A stretch of DNA of 36,746 nucleotides from a bacterium (GTDB taxonomy: Bacteria > Acidobacteriota > Polarisedimenticolia > J045): NCBI GenBank assembly GCA_021372775.1, contig JAJFTU010000158.1, positions 1-36,746 on the forward strand, in the 5' to 3' direction. A model generated the notes under the pieces. That model was not told where the DNA came from, searched no databases, and saw only the letters and a list, made by a program, of their open reading frames with translations. Position numbers and translations under genes: made by a program. Positions 22,927 through 30,430 of this stretch are shown here, piece after piece (the first letter of the stretch is position 1; the number at the start of each line of letters is the position of its first letter).

Positions 22927-25089
22927 TCAGGCGGCCGTCGCCGCGGGCAGCTCGATCACGACCCGCGCCCCGCCGCCGGGGTTGTCCTCGACCCGGATCC
23001 GTCCGCCGTGCTCGAGGACGACTTGCTCGACGATCGCCAGCCCCAGGCCCGTCCCGCCGGGGCGGCGCGTGAAGTCAGGTTGGAACATCCGCGCCCGGTC
23101 CTCGGGCGGCACGCCGGGGCCATTGTCCGCCACTTCCAGCGCCACGGCGCGCCCGCCGTGGGCCGCCGCGGTCCGCACGGTCACCGCGCCGTCCGCGCCG
23201 ACCACCGCCACGGCGTTGTCGAGGAGGTTGATCAGGCAGCGGCGCAGCGCCTCGGGGTCGATCCGGTGCGGCGGAAGGTCGGCGGCGAGTTCGGCGGCGA
23301 AGCGCAGGTGGGCGTGCGAATTGCGGTAGAGCGCCAGCGCCTCGCCGACGACGTCGTTGATCGAGGCCGGCCGCGGCTTGATCTCCGGCAGCCGCGCGAA
23401 GCGCGAGAACTCGGAGACCAGCCGCTGGATGCTCTCCACCTCGCGCACGATCGTCGCCGTCCCTTCCTCGATCACCGGCAGGAAGTCGTCGGTCCCCTTG
23501 CGGTAGCGGCGGAGCATCCGCTCGGCGGAGAGGCGGATCGGCGTCAGCGGGTTCTTGATCTCGTGCGCCAGCCGCCGCGCGACCTCGCCCCACGCGGCGA
23601 GCCGCTCCGCGCGGCGCAGGCGGGTGAGGTCCTCGAGCACGACGAGCACCGCGTCGTCCCCCGCGCCGACCGCGAAGCGCGCGGCCGAGGCGACGAGCGT
23701 GACCTGCGCGCCGCGCACCGAGACCGTCGTCTCCCCCGCCGCGCGTTCGGCCTCGCCGGCGACGAGCGGCCGCAGCGCGCGGGCCAGCGGCTCGAGGCCG
23801 CCGCCGAGGAACTCGCCGAGCGGCGCGCCCGGCTCGACCGTCTCGAGGCCGAGGACGTCGAGCGCGGCGCGGTTGACCGCCGTCGCCCGCCCCGCGGCGT
23901 CGAGGCCGACGACGCCGACCGGGATCGACTCCAGCAGCGTGGCGATGTAGCGGCCGCGCTCCTCGAGGTCCACGCGCGCCCGTTCGAGTTCGCGCGCCAT
24001 GCGGTTGAACGAGGCGGCGAGCCGGCCGACCTCGTCCCCCGTCCGCTCGGCGACGCGGTAGGAGAGTTCGCCGCGGGCCAGCGCCTCGGTGCCGCGGGCG
24101 AGGTCGAGGATCGGCTCGGTCACCTGCCGCGCGATCAGGAAGCCGGCCCAGACCGCGGCGAAGAGGACGAGGATCGTCAGGAGCGCGAAGAGGGTGAAGT
24201 AGAGCCGCTCGACGCTGCTCCGGCTGCCGCGGAAGCCGCGCCAGTCGGCGGCGGCGCTCTCGATCGCCTCGAAGCGGCGGGCGTCCTCCTCGCCGACGTA
24301 GAGCGCGGTCCAGGCGAGGCCGCCGCCCGCCGACGCGGGGAGCGGCTCGGCGGCGACGACCCGCTCGCCGAACGGCAGCCGGTCGCGCGCCGCGCGCCCC
24401 TGCCCGAGCTCCGCGACCTTCTCCGCGAGGCCTTCGGGCAGGCGCGTCAGCTCGCTCGGGCGGATCGCCTCCGCGCCGCCGGCCGGCGCCGACGCGACCG
24501 CGAGCGGCGCCCCGACGCGCGGCGCGTAGCCGACCGCGGCGAGGCCGTAGCGGCGCCGCGCCTCGTCGAGCGTCTTCGCCAGTTCGCCCCGCGCGGGGCT
24601 GTCGCCGCGGGCCAGCGGGCCGGCGGCGAGGTCGCGCGCGAGAGCCCGCGCGAGGCGCGCCGCCTGGTCCTCCTGCCCGCGCCGCGCCGCCTCGACGACC
24701 TGCGCCGCCTCGAGCACCGGCTCCGGCGGCGCGAGGTCGGAGAGGGAGCGGCGGACCATGCCGATCGCCGCGGCGAAGAGGATCACCGACGGGAGCAGCA
24801 CGAGCAGCAGGAACGCGAACGTCACCCGCGCCTGCAGCCGCGAGCCGAGGAGCCCGCGCCGCCGTCCGGCGAGGACGCGGCCGAGGTTGCGCACGCCGAC
24901 GAAGGCGAAGGCGAGCAGCAGGCCGACGATGGCGACGGTGAGCAGCGAGAGGAGCGTCTTGTCGGAGGCGAGGCGGGTGTCGCCGACCTTTCCCCGCTGC
25001 ACCACGTAGTAGACGCCGACGGCGAGGACGAGCAGGACGACGCCCGCGACGAGCCCCACCCGGTCGAGACGCAGCCGGATCCGCTTCAC
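22927..25089 (-). CDS. ntrY: NtrY-like membrane sensor histidine kinase
   Basis: A 720-residue kinase with NtrY architecture: three N-terminal membrane segments (about 13-31, 46-68, 90-110), a periplasmic region, a fourth membrane helix (297-319) and a HAMP domain (about 320-372). A PAS domain (about 380-490) and a HisKA box LAHEIKNPLTPIRLSAERM with H509 follow. The HATPase domain has INLLDNAVAVV, DNGPGVPPE and GGTGLGLAIVEQVVLEHGG. All phosphotransfer residues are present. GTG 25089 begins 7 bp after the lpxC stop with only a weak Shine-Dalgarno, so coupling to lpxC is likely. Probably phosphorylates the adjacent NtrX-like regulator. Confidence 0.9.
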   Translation of the reverse strand: MKRIRLRLDRVGLVAGVVLLVLAVGVYYVVQRGKVGDTRLASDKTLLSLLTVAIVGLLLAFAFVGVRNLGRVLAGRRRGLLGSRLQARVTFAFLLLVLLPSVILFAAAIGMVRRSLSDLAPPEPVLEAAQVVEAARRGQEDQAARLARALARDLAAGPLARGDSPARGELAKTLDEARRRYGLAAVGYAPRVGAPLAVASAPAGGAEAIRPSELTRLPEGLAEKVAELGQGRAARDRLPFGERVVAAEPLPASAGGGLAWTALYVGEEDARRFEAIESAAADWRGFRGSRSSVERLYFTLFALLTILVLFAAVWAGFLIARQVTEPILDLARGTEALARGELSYRVAERTGDEVGRLAASFNRMARELERARVDLEERGRYIATLLESIPVGVVGLDAAGRATAVNRAALDVLGLETVEPGAPLGEFLGGGLEPLARALRPLVAGEAERAAGETTVSVRGAQVTLVASAARFAVGAGDDAVLVVLEDLTRLRRAERLAAWGEVARRLAHEIKNPLTPIRLSAERMLRRYRKGTDDFLPVIEEGTATIVREVESIQRLVSEFSRFARLPEIKPRPASINDVVGEALALYRNSHAHLRFAAELAADLPPHRIDPEALRRCLINLLDNAVAVVGADGAVTVRTAAAHGGRAVALEVADNGPGVPPEDRARMFQPDFTRRPGGTGLGLAIVEQVVLEHGGRIRVEDNPGGGARVVIELPAATAA

Positions 25090-25096
25090 GACGCCG

Positions 25097-25984
25097 TCAC
25101 GCGCCCGGCGGCTTGGGCGAGGCGAGCGGGCCCGGGCCGCCTTCGAGATACCACGCCGAGCGGTCGGCGAGCAGCGCGTCCACCAGCCGGCCGTGCAGGT
25201 CGTGCCCGCTGCGCCAGGCGACGATCCGCCCCTCCAGCGAGCAGCCGAGCAGCGCGAGGTCGCCGACGAGGTCGAGCAGCTTGTGGCGCACGAACTCGTC
25301 CGGGAAGCGGAGCGGAATCCCCTCCACCCCCTCGTCGCCGACGAAGATCGCGTTGTCGAGCGAGCCCCCCTTGGCCAGCCCCATCGCCTGCAGCTTGTCC
25401 ACGTCCCGCTTCATGCCGAACGTGCGCGCCGGGGCGAGCTTCTCGAGGAAGTCCTCGGCGCGGTCGAGGCGGACGGTCAGCTCCTGATAGCCGAGCGCCT
25501 CGTGCTCGAAGTCGATCGCCGCGGTGATCCGCAGGCCGGGACCGGGATGGATCTCCAGCCGCCGCCCTTCGTCGCCGACCGCGACGCGCTGTGCGACGAC
25601 CATCACCGGCCGCGGCGGCGCCTGCTCCTCGAAGCCGGCCTCGAGCAGCGCCCGCGCGAACGGCAGCGCCGAGCCGTCGAGGATCGGCACCTCCGGCCCG
25701 GAGAGCCGCAGATAGGCGTTGTCCACGCCGAGGGCGTAGAGCGACGCGAGCAGGTGCTCCGGCGTGTCGATCGACGCCCCCTCGCGGCTCAGGCGGCTGG
25801 CGTGGACCATGCCGGACCGGTTCTGCTGCAAAGCCGGAACGAGGAAGTCGCCCAGGTCCTCGCGGACGAAGACCAGTCCCGTCCCCGCGGGCGCCGGCTC
25901 GACGATCAAGCGCGCCGGTTGGCCGCGGTGCAGGCCGACCCCGTCGAGGCGGGCGGGACGCCGCACGGTACGTTGCGCACGCAT
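25097..25984 (-). CDS. lpxC: UDP-3-O-acyl-N-acetylglucosamine deacetylase
   Basis: A 295-residue zinc deacetylase carrying out the committed step of lipid A synthesis in the cytoplasm. Catalytic and metal residues are visible: E76-H77 in TPEHLLASL, H234 and D238 in FVRHKLLDLVGDLAL, and the late SGHDLHG histidines H261/H264. The N-terminus MRAQRTVRRPARLDGVGLHRG aligns well with known LpxC starts, which fixes ATG 25984. A TAGAAT box only 6 nt upstream raises the possibility of a leaderless message. It is the first gene of a run with the NtrY/NtrX-like pair and a permease. Confidence 0.96.
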   Translation of the reverse strand: MRAQRTVRRPARLDGVGLHRGQPARLIVEPAPAGTGLVFVREDLGDFLVPALQQNRSGMVHASRLSREGASIDTPEHLLASLYALGVDNAYLRLSGPEVPILDGSALPFARALLEAGFEEQAPPRPVMVVAQRVAVGDEGRRLEIHPGPGLRITAAIDFEHEALGYQELTVRLDRAEDFLEKLAPARTFGMKRDVDKLQAMGLAKGGSLDNAIFVGDEGVEGIPLRFPDEFVRHKLLDLVGDLALLGCSLEGRIVAWRSGHDLHGRLVDALLADRSAWYLEGGPGPLASPKPPGA

Positions 25985-25990
25985 AAGCGG

Positions 25991-26019
25991 ATTCTACACG
26001 CCGCACTCGTCATTGACCG
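25991..26019 (-). promoter_or_regulatory. Candidate lpxC promoter giving a leaderless transcript
   Basis: Minus-strand TAGAAT (25996-25991, 5 of 6 to TATAAT) ends 6 nt before the lpxC ATG. CGGTCA lies 17 nt upstream (26019-26014, 3 of 6 to TTGACA). If used, transcription would begin at or next to the A of the ATG. The -35 overlaps that of the divergent promoter on the other strand. Confidence 0.4.
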
Positions 26020-26042
26020 TTGCGCCGGTCGGACACCAAAAT
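26013..26042 (+). promoter_or_regulatory. Candidate promoter for the GAF/proline-rich protein gene
   Basis: TTGACC (26013-26018, 5 of 6) and CAAAAT (26037-26042, 4 of 6) are separated by 18 nt, 39 bp before the ATG at 26082. The Shine-Dalgarno for the gene is GAGGGG at 26071. The gap to lpxC is only 97 bp, so both divergent promoters share DNA. Confidence 0.42.
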
Positions 26043-26081
26043 GGAGGTGCCGCCCACGCCCGGCGGCCTGGAGGGGATTCG

Positions 26082-27467
26082 ATGCCTCAGGGTCTGAACC
26101 CGAAGTTGATCGGGGAGGTCGCCGAGCGCGCCGCCCGCGATGTCCGCGCCGCGCTCGAAGCGGTCAGGCTCCCCGCGACCGCCGCCGAAACCCCGCAGGC
26201 GCTGACCGAGGCGCTGGCCGAGGTCCGCGGCGCCGTCTCGCAGCCGGCCGTGCTGCGGGCGCTGATGCGCGCCGTCGCGCGCTTCGGCGCGCGCGCCGCC
26301 GTGTTCGTGCCGCGCGGCGCCAAGCTCGAGGGGTGGGAGGGGGTCGGCTTCGAGGACGACCCGGCCGTCGCCGCCGGTCTGCGCGGCGTCGTCCTTTCGC
26401 GGGAACAGGCGTCGCTCGCCACGGTCTTCGAGGAGCGGCGCGCGGTCAACGCCGAGGTCGGCGGGCCGTTCCCGGTGCCCGAATTCGGCCAGACGATCCG
26501 CGGCGAGGCGCTGCTCGCGCCGCTGCTCGTGCAGGAAAAGGTCGCCGGCGTCGTCTACGCCGATCCGGCCGGCGGTCCGGTCGACTTCGACCGCACGGCG
26601 GCGCGGCTGATCGTCGACTACGCCGGGCTCGCCGTGGAGCGCTTGGTGCTGGCGCGCATGCTCCAGCCGTCCGCGCAGCCGTCGCCCGCGGCCCACGCCG
26701 CCCCGCAGCCGGTTCCCGCGGCCCACGCCGCGCCGCAGACGGCGCCCCGTCCGGCCGCCGCGCCGGAACCGGCCACGAACGCCACGGTGCGCCTCGCCGC
26801 GCCGACCGCGGGCGGCTTCCGCTTCGGCGGCCCCGCGCCGGCCGAGGAGCGAACCGCCCCGGAGCCGCGCCCGGCCGTCCGCCCCGTCGCGCCGCCGGTC
26901 GAGCCGGAACGGCCGCACGCCGCGCCGCGTCCGGCGCCGGAAGAAGAACGGCCGCAGTACGCGCCCCGCCCCGTCGCGCCGATCGAGCCGCCGCCGGTCG
27001 CCCCGCGCCCGGCCGCCATTCCCGTCTCCCCGGCCGAGCCCGCGCCGGTCGTGCACCACGCGGCCGCGCCGATCGAGCCGCCGCCCATCGCCCCGCGCCC
27101 GATCGCCCCGGTCGAGGCCCCCGTCGCCGCTCCCCGCCCCGCCGGCTCGCCGGCCCGCGCCGGCGACGCGGCGTCGATCCTCGCCGCGCTCAACGACAAC
27201 GCCGCCGACCCCGAGGCCGAGGCCGCCGACGCGCGCCGCTACGCCCGCCTGCTGATGGACGAGATCATGCTCTACCACGGCGCGGCGGTGGAGGAAGGAC
27301 GCGCCGCGCGCGACATCCGCGACCGTCTGGCCGACGAGATCAACCAAGCCCGCCAGATGTACGAGCGGCGCGTGGACGCGCGCGTCCGCGGCGCGGGCGA
27401 CTACTTCGAGGAGGCGCTGGTCCAGATCATCGCCGGCGGCGACGCCGGCGCCCTCGGTCCGGCGTAG
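26082..27467 (+). CDS. GAF-like domain, proline-rich linker and conserved helical C-terminus; function unknown
   Basis: A 461-residue soluble protein in three parts. Residues about 30-200 look like a GAF domain (VLRALMRAVARFGARAAVFV... LLAPLLVQEKVAGVVYADPAGG... RLIVDYAGLAVERLVLARML). Residues about 205-370 are a Pro/Ala-rich low-complexity linker with repeats such as PRPVAPIEPPPVAPRP. Residues about 380-455 form a charged helical module (RRYARLLMDEIMLYHGAAVEEGRAARDIRDRLADEI... YFEEALVQIIAGGD) that I recall from uncharacterised proteins of Acidobacteriota and deltaproteobacterial relatives but cannot name. No catalytic motif is seen. The linker resembles those joining sensory and polar or cytoskeletal modules. 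Start ATG 26082 has GAGGGG upstream. Confidence 0.78.
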   Translation: MPQGLNPKLIGEVAERAARDVRAALEAVRLPATAAETPQALTEALAEVRGAVSQPAVLRALMRAVARFGARAAVFVPRGAKLEGWEGVGFEDDPAVAAGLRGVVLSREQASLATVFEERRAVNAEVGGPFPVPEFGQTIRGEALLAPLLVQEKVAGVVYADPAGGPVDFDRTAARLIVDYAGLAVERLVLARMLQPSAQPSPAAHAAPQPVPAAHAAPQTAPRPAAAPEPATNATVRLAAPTAGGFRFGGPAPAEERTAPEPRPAVRPVAPPVEPERPHAAPRPAPEEERPQYAPRPVAPIEPPPVAPRPAAIPVSPAEPAPVVHHAAAPIEPPPIAPRPIAPVEAPVAAPRPAGSPARAGDAASILAALNDNAADPEAEAADARRYARLLMDEIMLYHGAAVEEGRAARDIRDRLADEINQARQMYERRVDARVRGAGDYFEEALVQIIAGGDAGALGPA

Positions 27468-27472
27468 CGCCC

Positions 27473-28468
27473 TTGGATTCCCGGCGTTCCGCGAACGCGT
27501 CCGCCGCGCCCCGCGCGGGCGGCGGACGCGAAGCCTCTCCTTCGGCCGACGCGCCCGCCGCCCCGGCGGGCGCGTCGCGCGTTCCCCGTCCTTCGGGCCG
27601 CGCCGCCGCGGCCGGCGACGCGGCGCTGCTCGTCTGCGCGGTCTTGTGGGGCACGACCTTCCCGCTGACCAAGCTGGCGATGGCCCACTCGACGCCGCTC
27701 GCCTTCACCGCGTTCCGCTTCTGCCTCGCCACCGTCGCCCTCGTGCCGCTCGCCCTCCGCGGGCCGGGCCTCGCGGGGCTCTGGCGCGCGCGCTGGTGGG
27801 GCTGCGGCGTCGGGCTGCTCGTCGCGGCGGGGTTCTGGCTGCAGACCTACGGCCTGACGCGGATCTCGTCGCCCCGCTCGGCGTTCCTCACCGCGTTCTA
27901 CGTGTTCTTCACGCTCGGCCTGGAGTGGCTGGTCTTCCGCCGCCCGCCGGGATGGTGGGTCGCGGCGGGGGCGGCGCTCGCCTTCGTCGGGGTCGCCGTG
28001 ATGACCGGCGCCGGGGCGGGCGACCCGATCAACTCCGGGGACGTCGCCACGCTGGTCTGCGCCCTCACCTTCGCCGGGCAGATGGTCCTGCTCTCCGGGG
28101 CGCTCAAGCGGCACGACCCGGGGAAGATCCTCTTCCTCGAGATCGGCTCGTGCGCCGTCCTGTCGATCGTCGCCGCGCCGCTTTTCGAGACGCCGCGGCT
28201 CGACTGGAGCGCGCCGTTGGTCGCCACGGCGCTCTACCTCGCGCTGATCGCGACCGCCCTCGTGCTCGGGCTGCAGAACTTCGGCCAGAAGCGGACGACC
28301 GCCTCGCGCGCCGGCGTGCTCTTCTCGTCCGAGCCGGTCTGGACGACCGTCTTCGCCGCGGCGTTCTTCGGGGAGGTCGTCACGGGGCGCACGCTCGTCG
28401 GCGGGGCCTTGGTCCTCGGCGGCCTGCTCGTCACGACGCTCGCGCCGCGTCCCGCGCCGCACGCCTGA
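27473..28468 (+). CDS. DMT-superfamily transporter with two EamA domains
   Basis: About 331 residues with ten membrane segments in two repeats, each with EamA character: ALLVCAVLWGTTFPLTKLAMAHSTPLAFTAFRF in the first and LVLGLQNFGQKRTTASRAGVLFSSEPVWTTVFAAAFFGEVVTGRTLVGGALVLGG in the second. It is probably a metabolite or amino acid exporter; the substrate is unknown. The start is uncertain. No ATG or GTG precedes the first membrane segment, so TTG 27473, 5 bp after the previous stop, is the best candidate. It gives a basic, Ala-rich tail of about 40 residues with no good Shine-Dalgarno. Converges with dapF 76 bp later. Confidence 0.85.
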   Translation: MDSRRSANASAAPRAGGGREASPSADAPAAPAGASRVPRPSGRAAAAGDAALLVCAVLWGTTFPLTKLAMAHSTPLAFTAFRFCLATVALVPLALRGPGLAGLWRARWWGCGVGLLVAAGFWLQTYGLTRISSPRSAFLTAFYVFFTLGLEWLVFRRPPGWWVAAGAALAFVGVAVMTGAGAGDPINSGDVATLVCALTFAGQMVLLSGALKRHDPGKILFLEIGSCAVLSIVAAPLFETPRLDWSAPLVATALYLALIATALVLGLQNFGQKRTTASRAGVLFSSEPVWTTVFAAAFFGEVVTGRTLVGGALVLGGLLVTTLAPRPAPHA

Positions 28469-28544
28469 CGCCGCGTCGCGCGTCCCGCGGCCGGCGGCGC
28501 GCGATCCGCGGTCGCCGGCGGCGCGTCGCGCCAAGCGCCGCCGC

Positions 28545-29342
28545 TCAGTCGAGATCGACCTCGCCGCGGTAGACGAAGCGGGCCTCGCCGGAAAGACGCG
28601 CCGGCCCGCCGCCCCCCTCCAGCGAGACGCGCAGCGGCGTCTCCGCCGGCGGCATCAGGACGACGTCCGCGGCCGCGTCGGGCGCCGGCGCGAGGGTCAG
28701 CGCCGCGGCGAGCGCGCCGCTGCCGCAGGCCAGCGTCTCCCCCACGCCGCGCTCGAACGTCCGCACGTGCAGCGTCCCCCGCTCCTCGCGCAGCAGCGTC
28801 ACGTTCACCTGGCCGCGCAGGTCGGGGCGGGCGTCGAAGAGGGCCGCGGCGAGGCGCGGGAGCTCCCAGCCGCCCTCCGGCTCGCGCAGGACGACGTGTT
28901 CGACGCCGGCGCTGATCCGCGGCCCGGCGAGTTCCGCCTCCGCGAACGGAAAGGCCACGCGCGGCTCGACGACGAACGGCCGCGGCGCCTCGATCTCGAC
29001 GTCGTCGGCGACGCGCAGCGCTCGGACGACGAGCCCGGGGAAGACGATCGTCAGCGGCAGGACGTCGGCGCCGAGCAGCTTCCCGATCCGCGCGACGCAG
29101 CGCGAGCCGTTGCCGCAGAAGCCGGCCGGCGAGCCGTCGGCGTTGACGAAGTCGACCTCGACGCGGTCCCGCTCGAGGCGGCGCACGGCGATCAGCCCGT
29201 CCGCCCCGACCGACACGCGCCGCGGGCAGAGCCGCCGCGCCAGATCCTCCGGCGACGCCGGCAGCCCGCCGCGGGCGTCGAGGACGACGAAGTCGTTCCC
29301 CGCCCCGGCCATTTTCCAAAAGCGCAGCGTCGTGCCGGCCAT
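28545..29342 (-). CDS. dapF: Diaminopimelate epimerase
   Basis: A 265-residue PLP-independent epimerase converting LL- to meso-diaminopimelate for peptidoglycan and lysine. Both active-site cysteines are visible: C76 in NADGSPAGFCGNGSRC and C206 in GVGETLACGSGA. The N-terminal KMAGAGNDFVVLD is typical. Start ATG 29342 follows AAGGAG with good spacing, 26 bp after the lipoprotein gene stop on the same strand. Last gene of the hslVU-lipoprotein-dapF run. Slightly shorter than the E. coli enzyme but complete. Confidence 0.95.
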   Translation of the reverse strand: MAGTTLRFWKMAGAGNDFVVLDARGGLPASPEDLARRLCPRRVSVGADGLIAVRRLERDRVEVDFVNADGSPAGFCGNGSRCVARIGKLLGADVLPLTIVFPGLVVRALRVADDVEIEAPRPFVVEPRVAFPFAEAELAGPRISAGVEHVVLREPEGGWELPRLAAALFDARPDLRGQVNVTLLREERGTLHVRTFERGVGETLACGSGALAAALTLAPAPDAAADVVLMPPAETPLRVSLEGGGGPARLSGEARFVYRGEVDLD

Positions 29343-29368
29343 CCCCTACTCCTTCGCCGTCCCGGGCG

Positions 29369-30430
29369 TCACGGCCGCGGCGCGACCCAATCGGTCGGGC
29401 CGGCGGGAGCGGCGCGGTTCCCCGCCTTGTCCACCGCGACGACGCGGTAGCGGCGGCGTCCCGCGTCGGCGTCGGCGTCGACGAAGAAGCTCTCCGGCGT
29501 CTCGACCGCGCCGACCTCGACCCACGCGTCCTTTCCTTCGAGCTGGCGCTCGACGATCGCCTTCGCCTCGTCGGCCGAGCCGCCGGGGTACCAGAAGACC
29601 CGCACGCGCCGCGTCTCGGGCGCCGCGTCCACCTGCTGCGGCGGACGGGGCGGGAAGACGTCCCGGTAGGCGAGCGACGCCGCCGCGCCCAACTCCGACT
29701 CGACCGGCGGCTCCTGCTTCTCCTCCGCCCCGTAGGTCGCCGCGTAGCGCAGGTCGTCGCCGTAGCGCGCCTCGTCGTCGAACAGCTCCTTCGCGCCGGC
29801 CGCCGCCGTGCGCCACGGCCGCCAAGAGAACGGCTCGGCGCCGCGGGCGCGGTAGATCCGCACCGCCTTGGCCCGCGCGTCCTCCGGCGCCGTCCAGCGC
29901 AGCCGCACCCCCGTTTCCTCGGGCGACGCCGCGAGCGCGGGGACGCCGCGCAGGCCGGGACGCAGCGGCGCGAACGGGATCCGCGGCGAGGCGAAGGAGC
30001 GCGAGCGCTTGTCGCCGAGCGCCGCGGCGAGCACGAACGTCGCCGGCGGCAGCTTGTCCAGCGGCAACGCGTCGATCCGCTCGACGTCGCGCGTCCGCGC
30101 GCCGTCCTCGAACGGCGCGAGCGGCACGCGCATCGCGCCGCGCTCGAACTCGGTCTCGCGCGCCGGGCCGTCCCAGCCCGACGTGTCGCCGCCGCGCACG
30201 GCGAGGACGAGCGCGACCGGGCGCGCCGGCGCGCGCAGCGGCGCCCCTTCCAGCGTGCGCAGCGGGTAGCGCGCGGAGACCTCGATCCTGTCGCCGCGCT
30301 GGCGCCATTCGGCGTCGCGCGGCGCGGCGGGGATCCGCGGCAGCGGCGGCGACGGGCTGCCGCGGTGGCCGCAGGCGCCGGTCAGGGTCAGGAACGAGCA
30401 GAGGGCGACGAAGAAGAGCGCGCGCTTCAC
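29369..30430 (-). CDS. Putative lipoprotein with fibronectin type III-like domains
   Basis: 353 residues. A signal peptide with hydrophobic core ALFFVALCSFLTLTGAC ends at a probable lipidation cysteine (C20); the lipobox TGAC is imperfect. Two fibronectin type III-like repeats follow, with GVRLRWTAPEDARAKAVRIYRARG in the first and RRVRVFWYPGGSADEAKAIVERQ... RRRYRVVAVDKAGNRAAPAG in the second. It should be exposed in the periplasm or outer membrane as a binding protein. GTG 30430 overlaps the hslU stop (GTGA), so translation is coupled to a cytoplasmic protease gene, which is odd. No function can be assigned. Confidence 0.82.
   Translation of the reverse strand: MKRALFFVALCSFLTLTGACGHRGSPSPPLPRIPAAPRDAEWRQRGDRIEVSARYPLRTLEGAPLRAPARPVALVLAVRGGDTSGWDGPARETEFERGAMRVPLAPFEDGARTRDVERIDALPLDKLPPATFVLAAALGDKRSRSFASPRIPFAPLRPGLRGVPALAASPEETGVRLRWTAPEDARAKAVRIYRARGAEPFSWRPWRTAAAGAKELFDDEARYGDDLRYAATYGAEEKQEPPVESELGAAASLAYRDVFPPRPPQQVDAAPETRRVRVFWYPGGSADEAKAIVERQLEGKDAWVEVGAVETPESFFVDADADAGRRRYRVVAVDKAGNRAAPAGPTDWVAPRP

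Noticed and set aside
22516-25527. 1003-residue plus-strand ORF over ntrY/lpxC, and similar long antisense ORFs at 20027-22627 and 17638-19554
   Set aside because: Low-complexity Arg/Gly/Asp/Glu sequence without motifs, fully opposite genes with strong family signatures.
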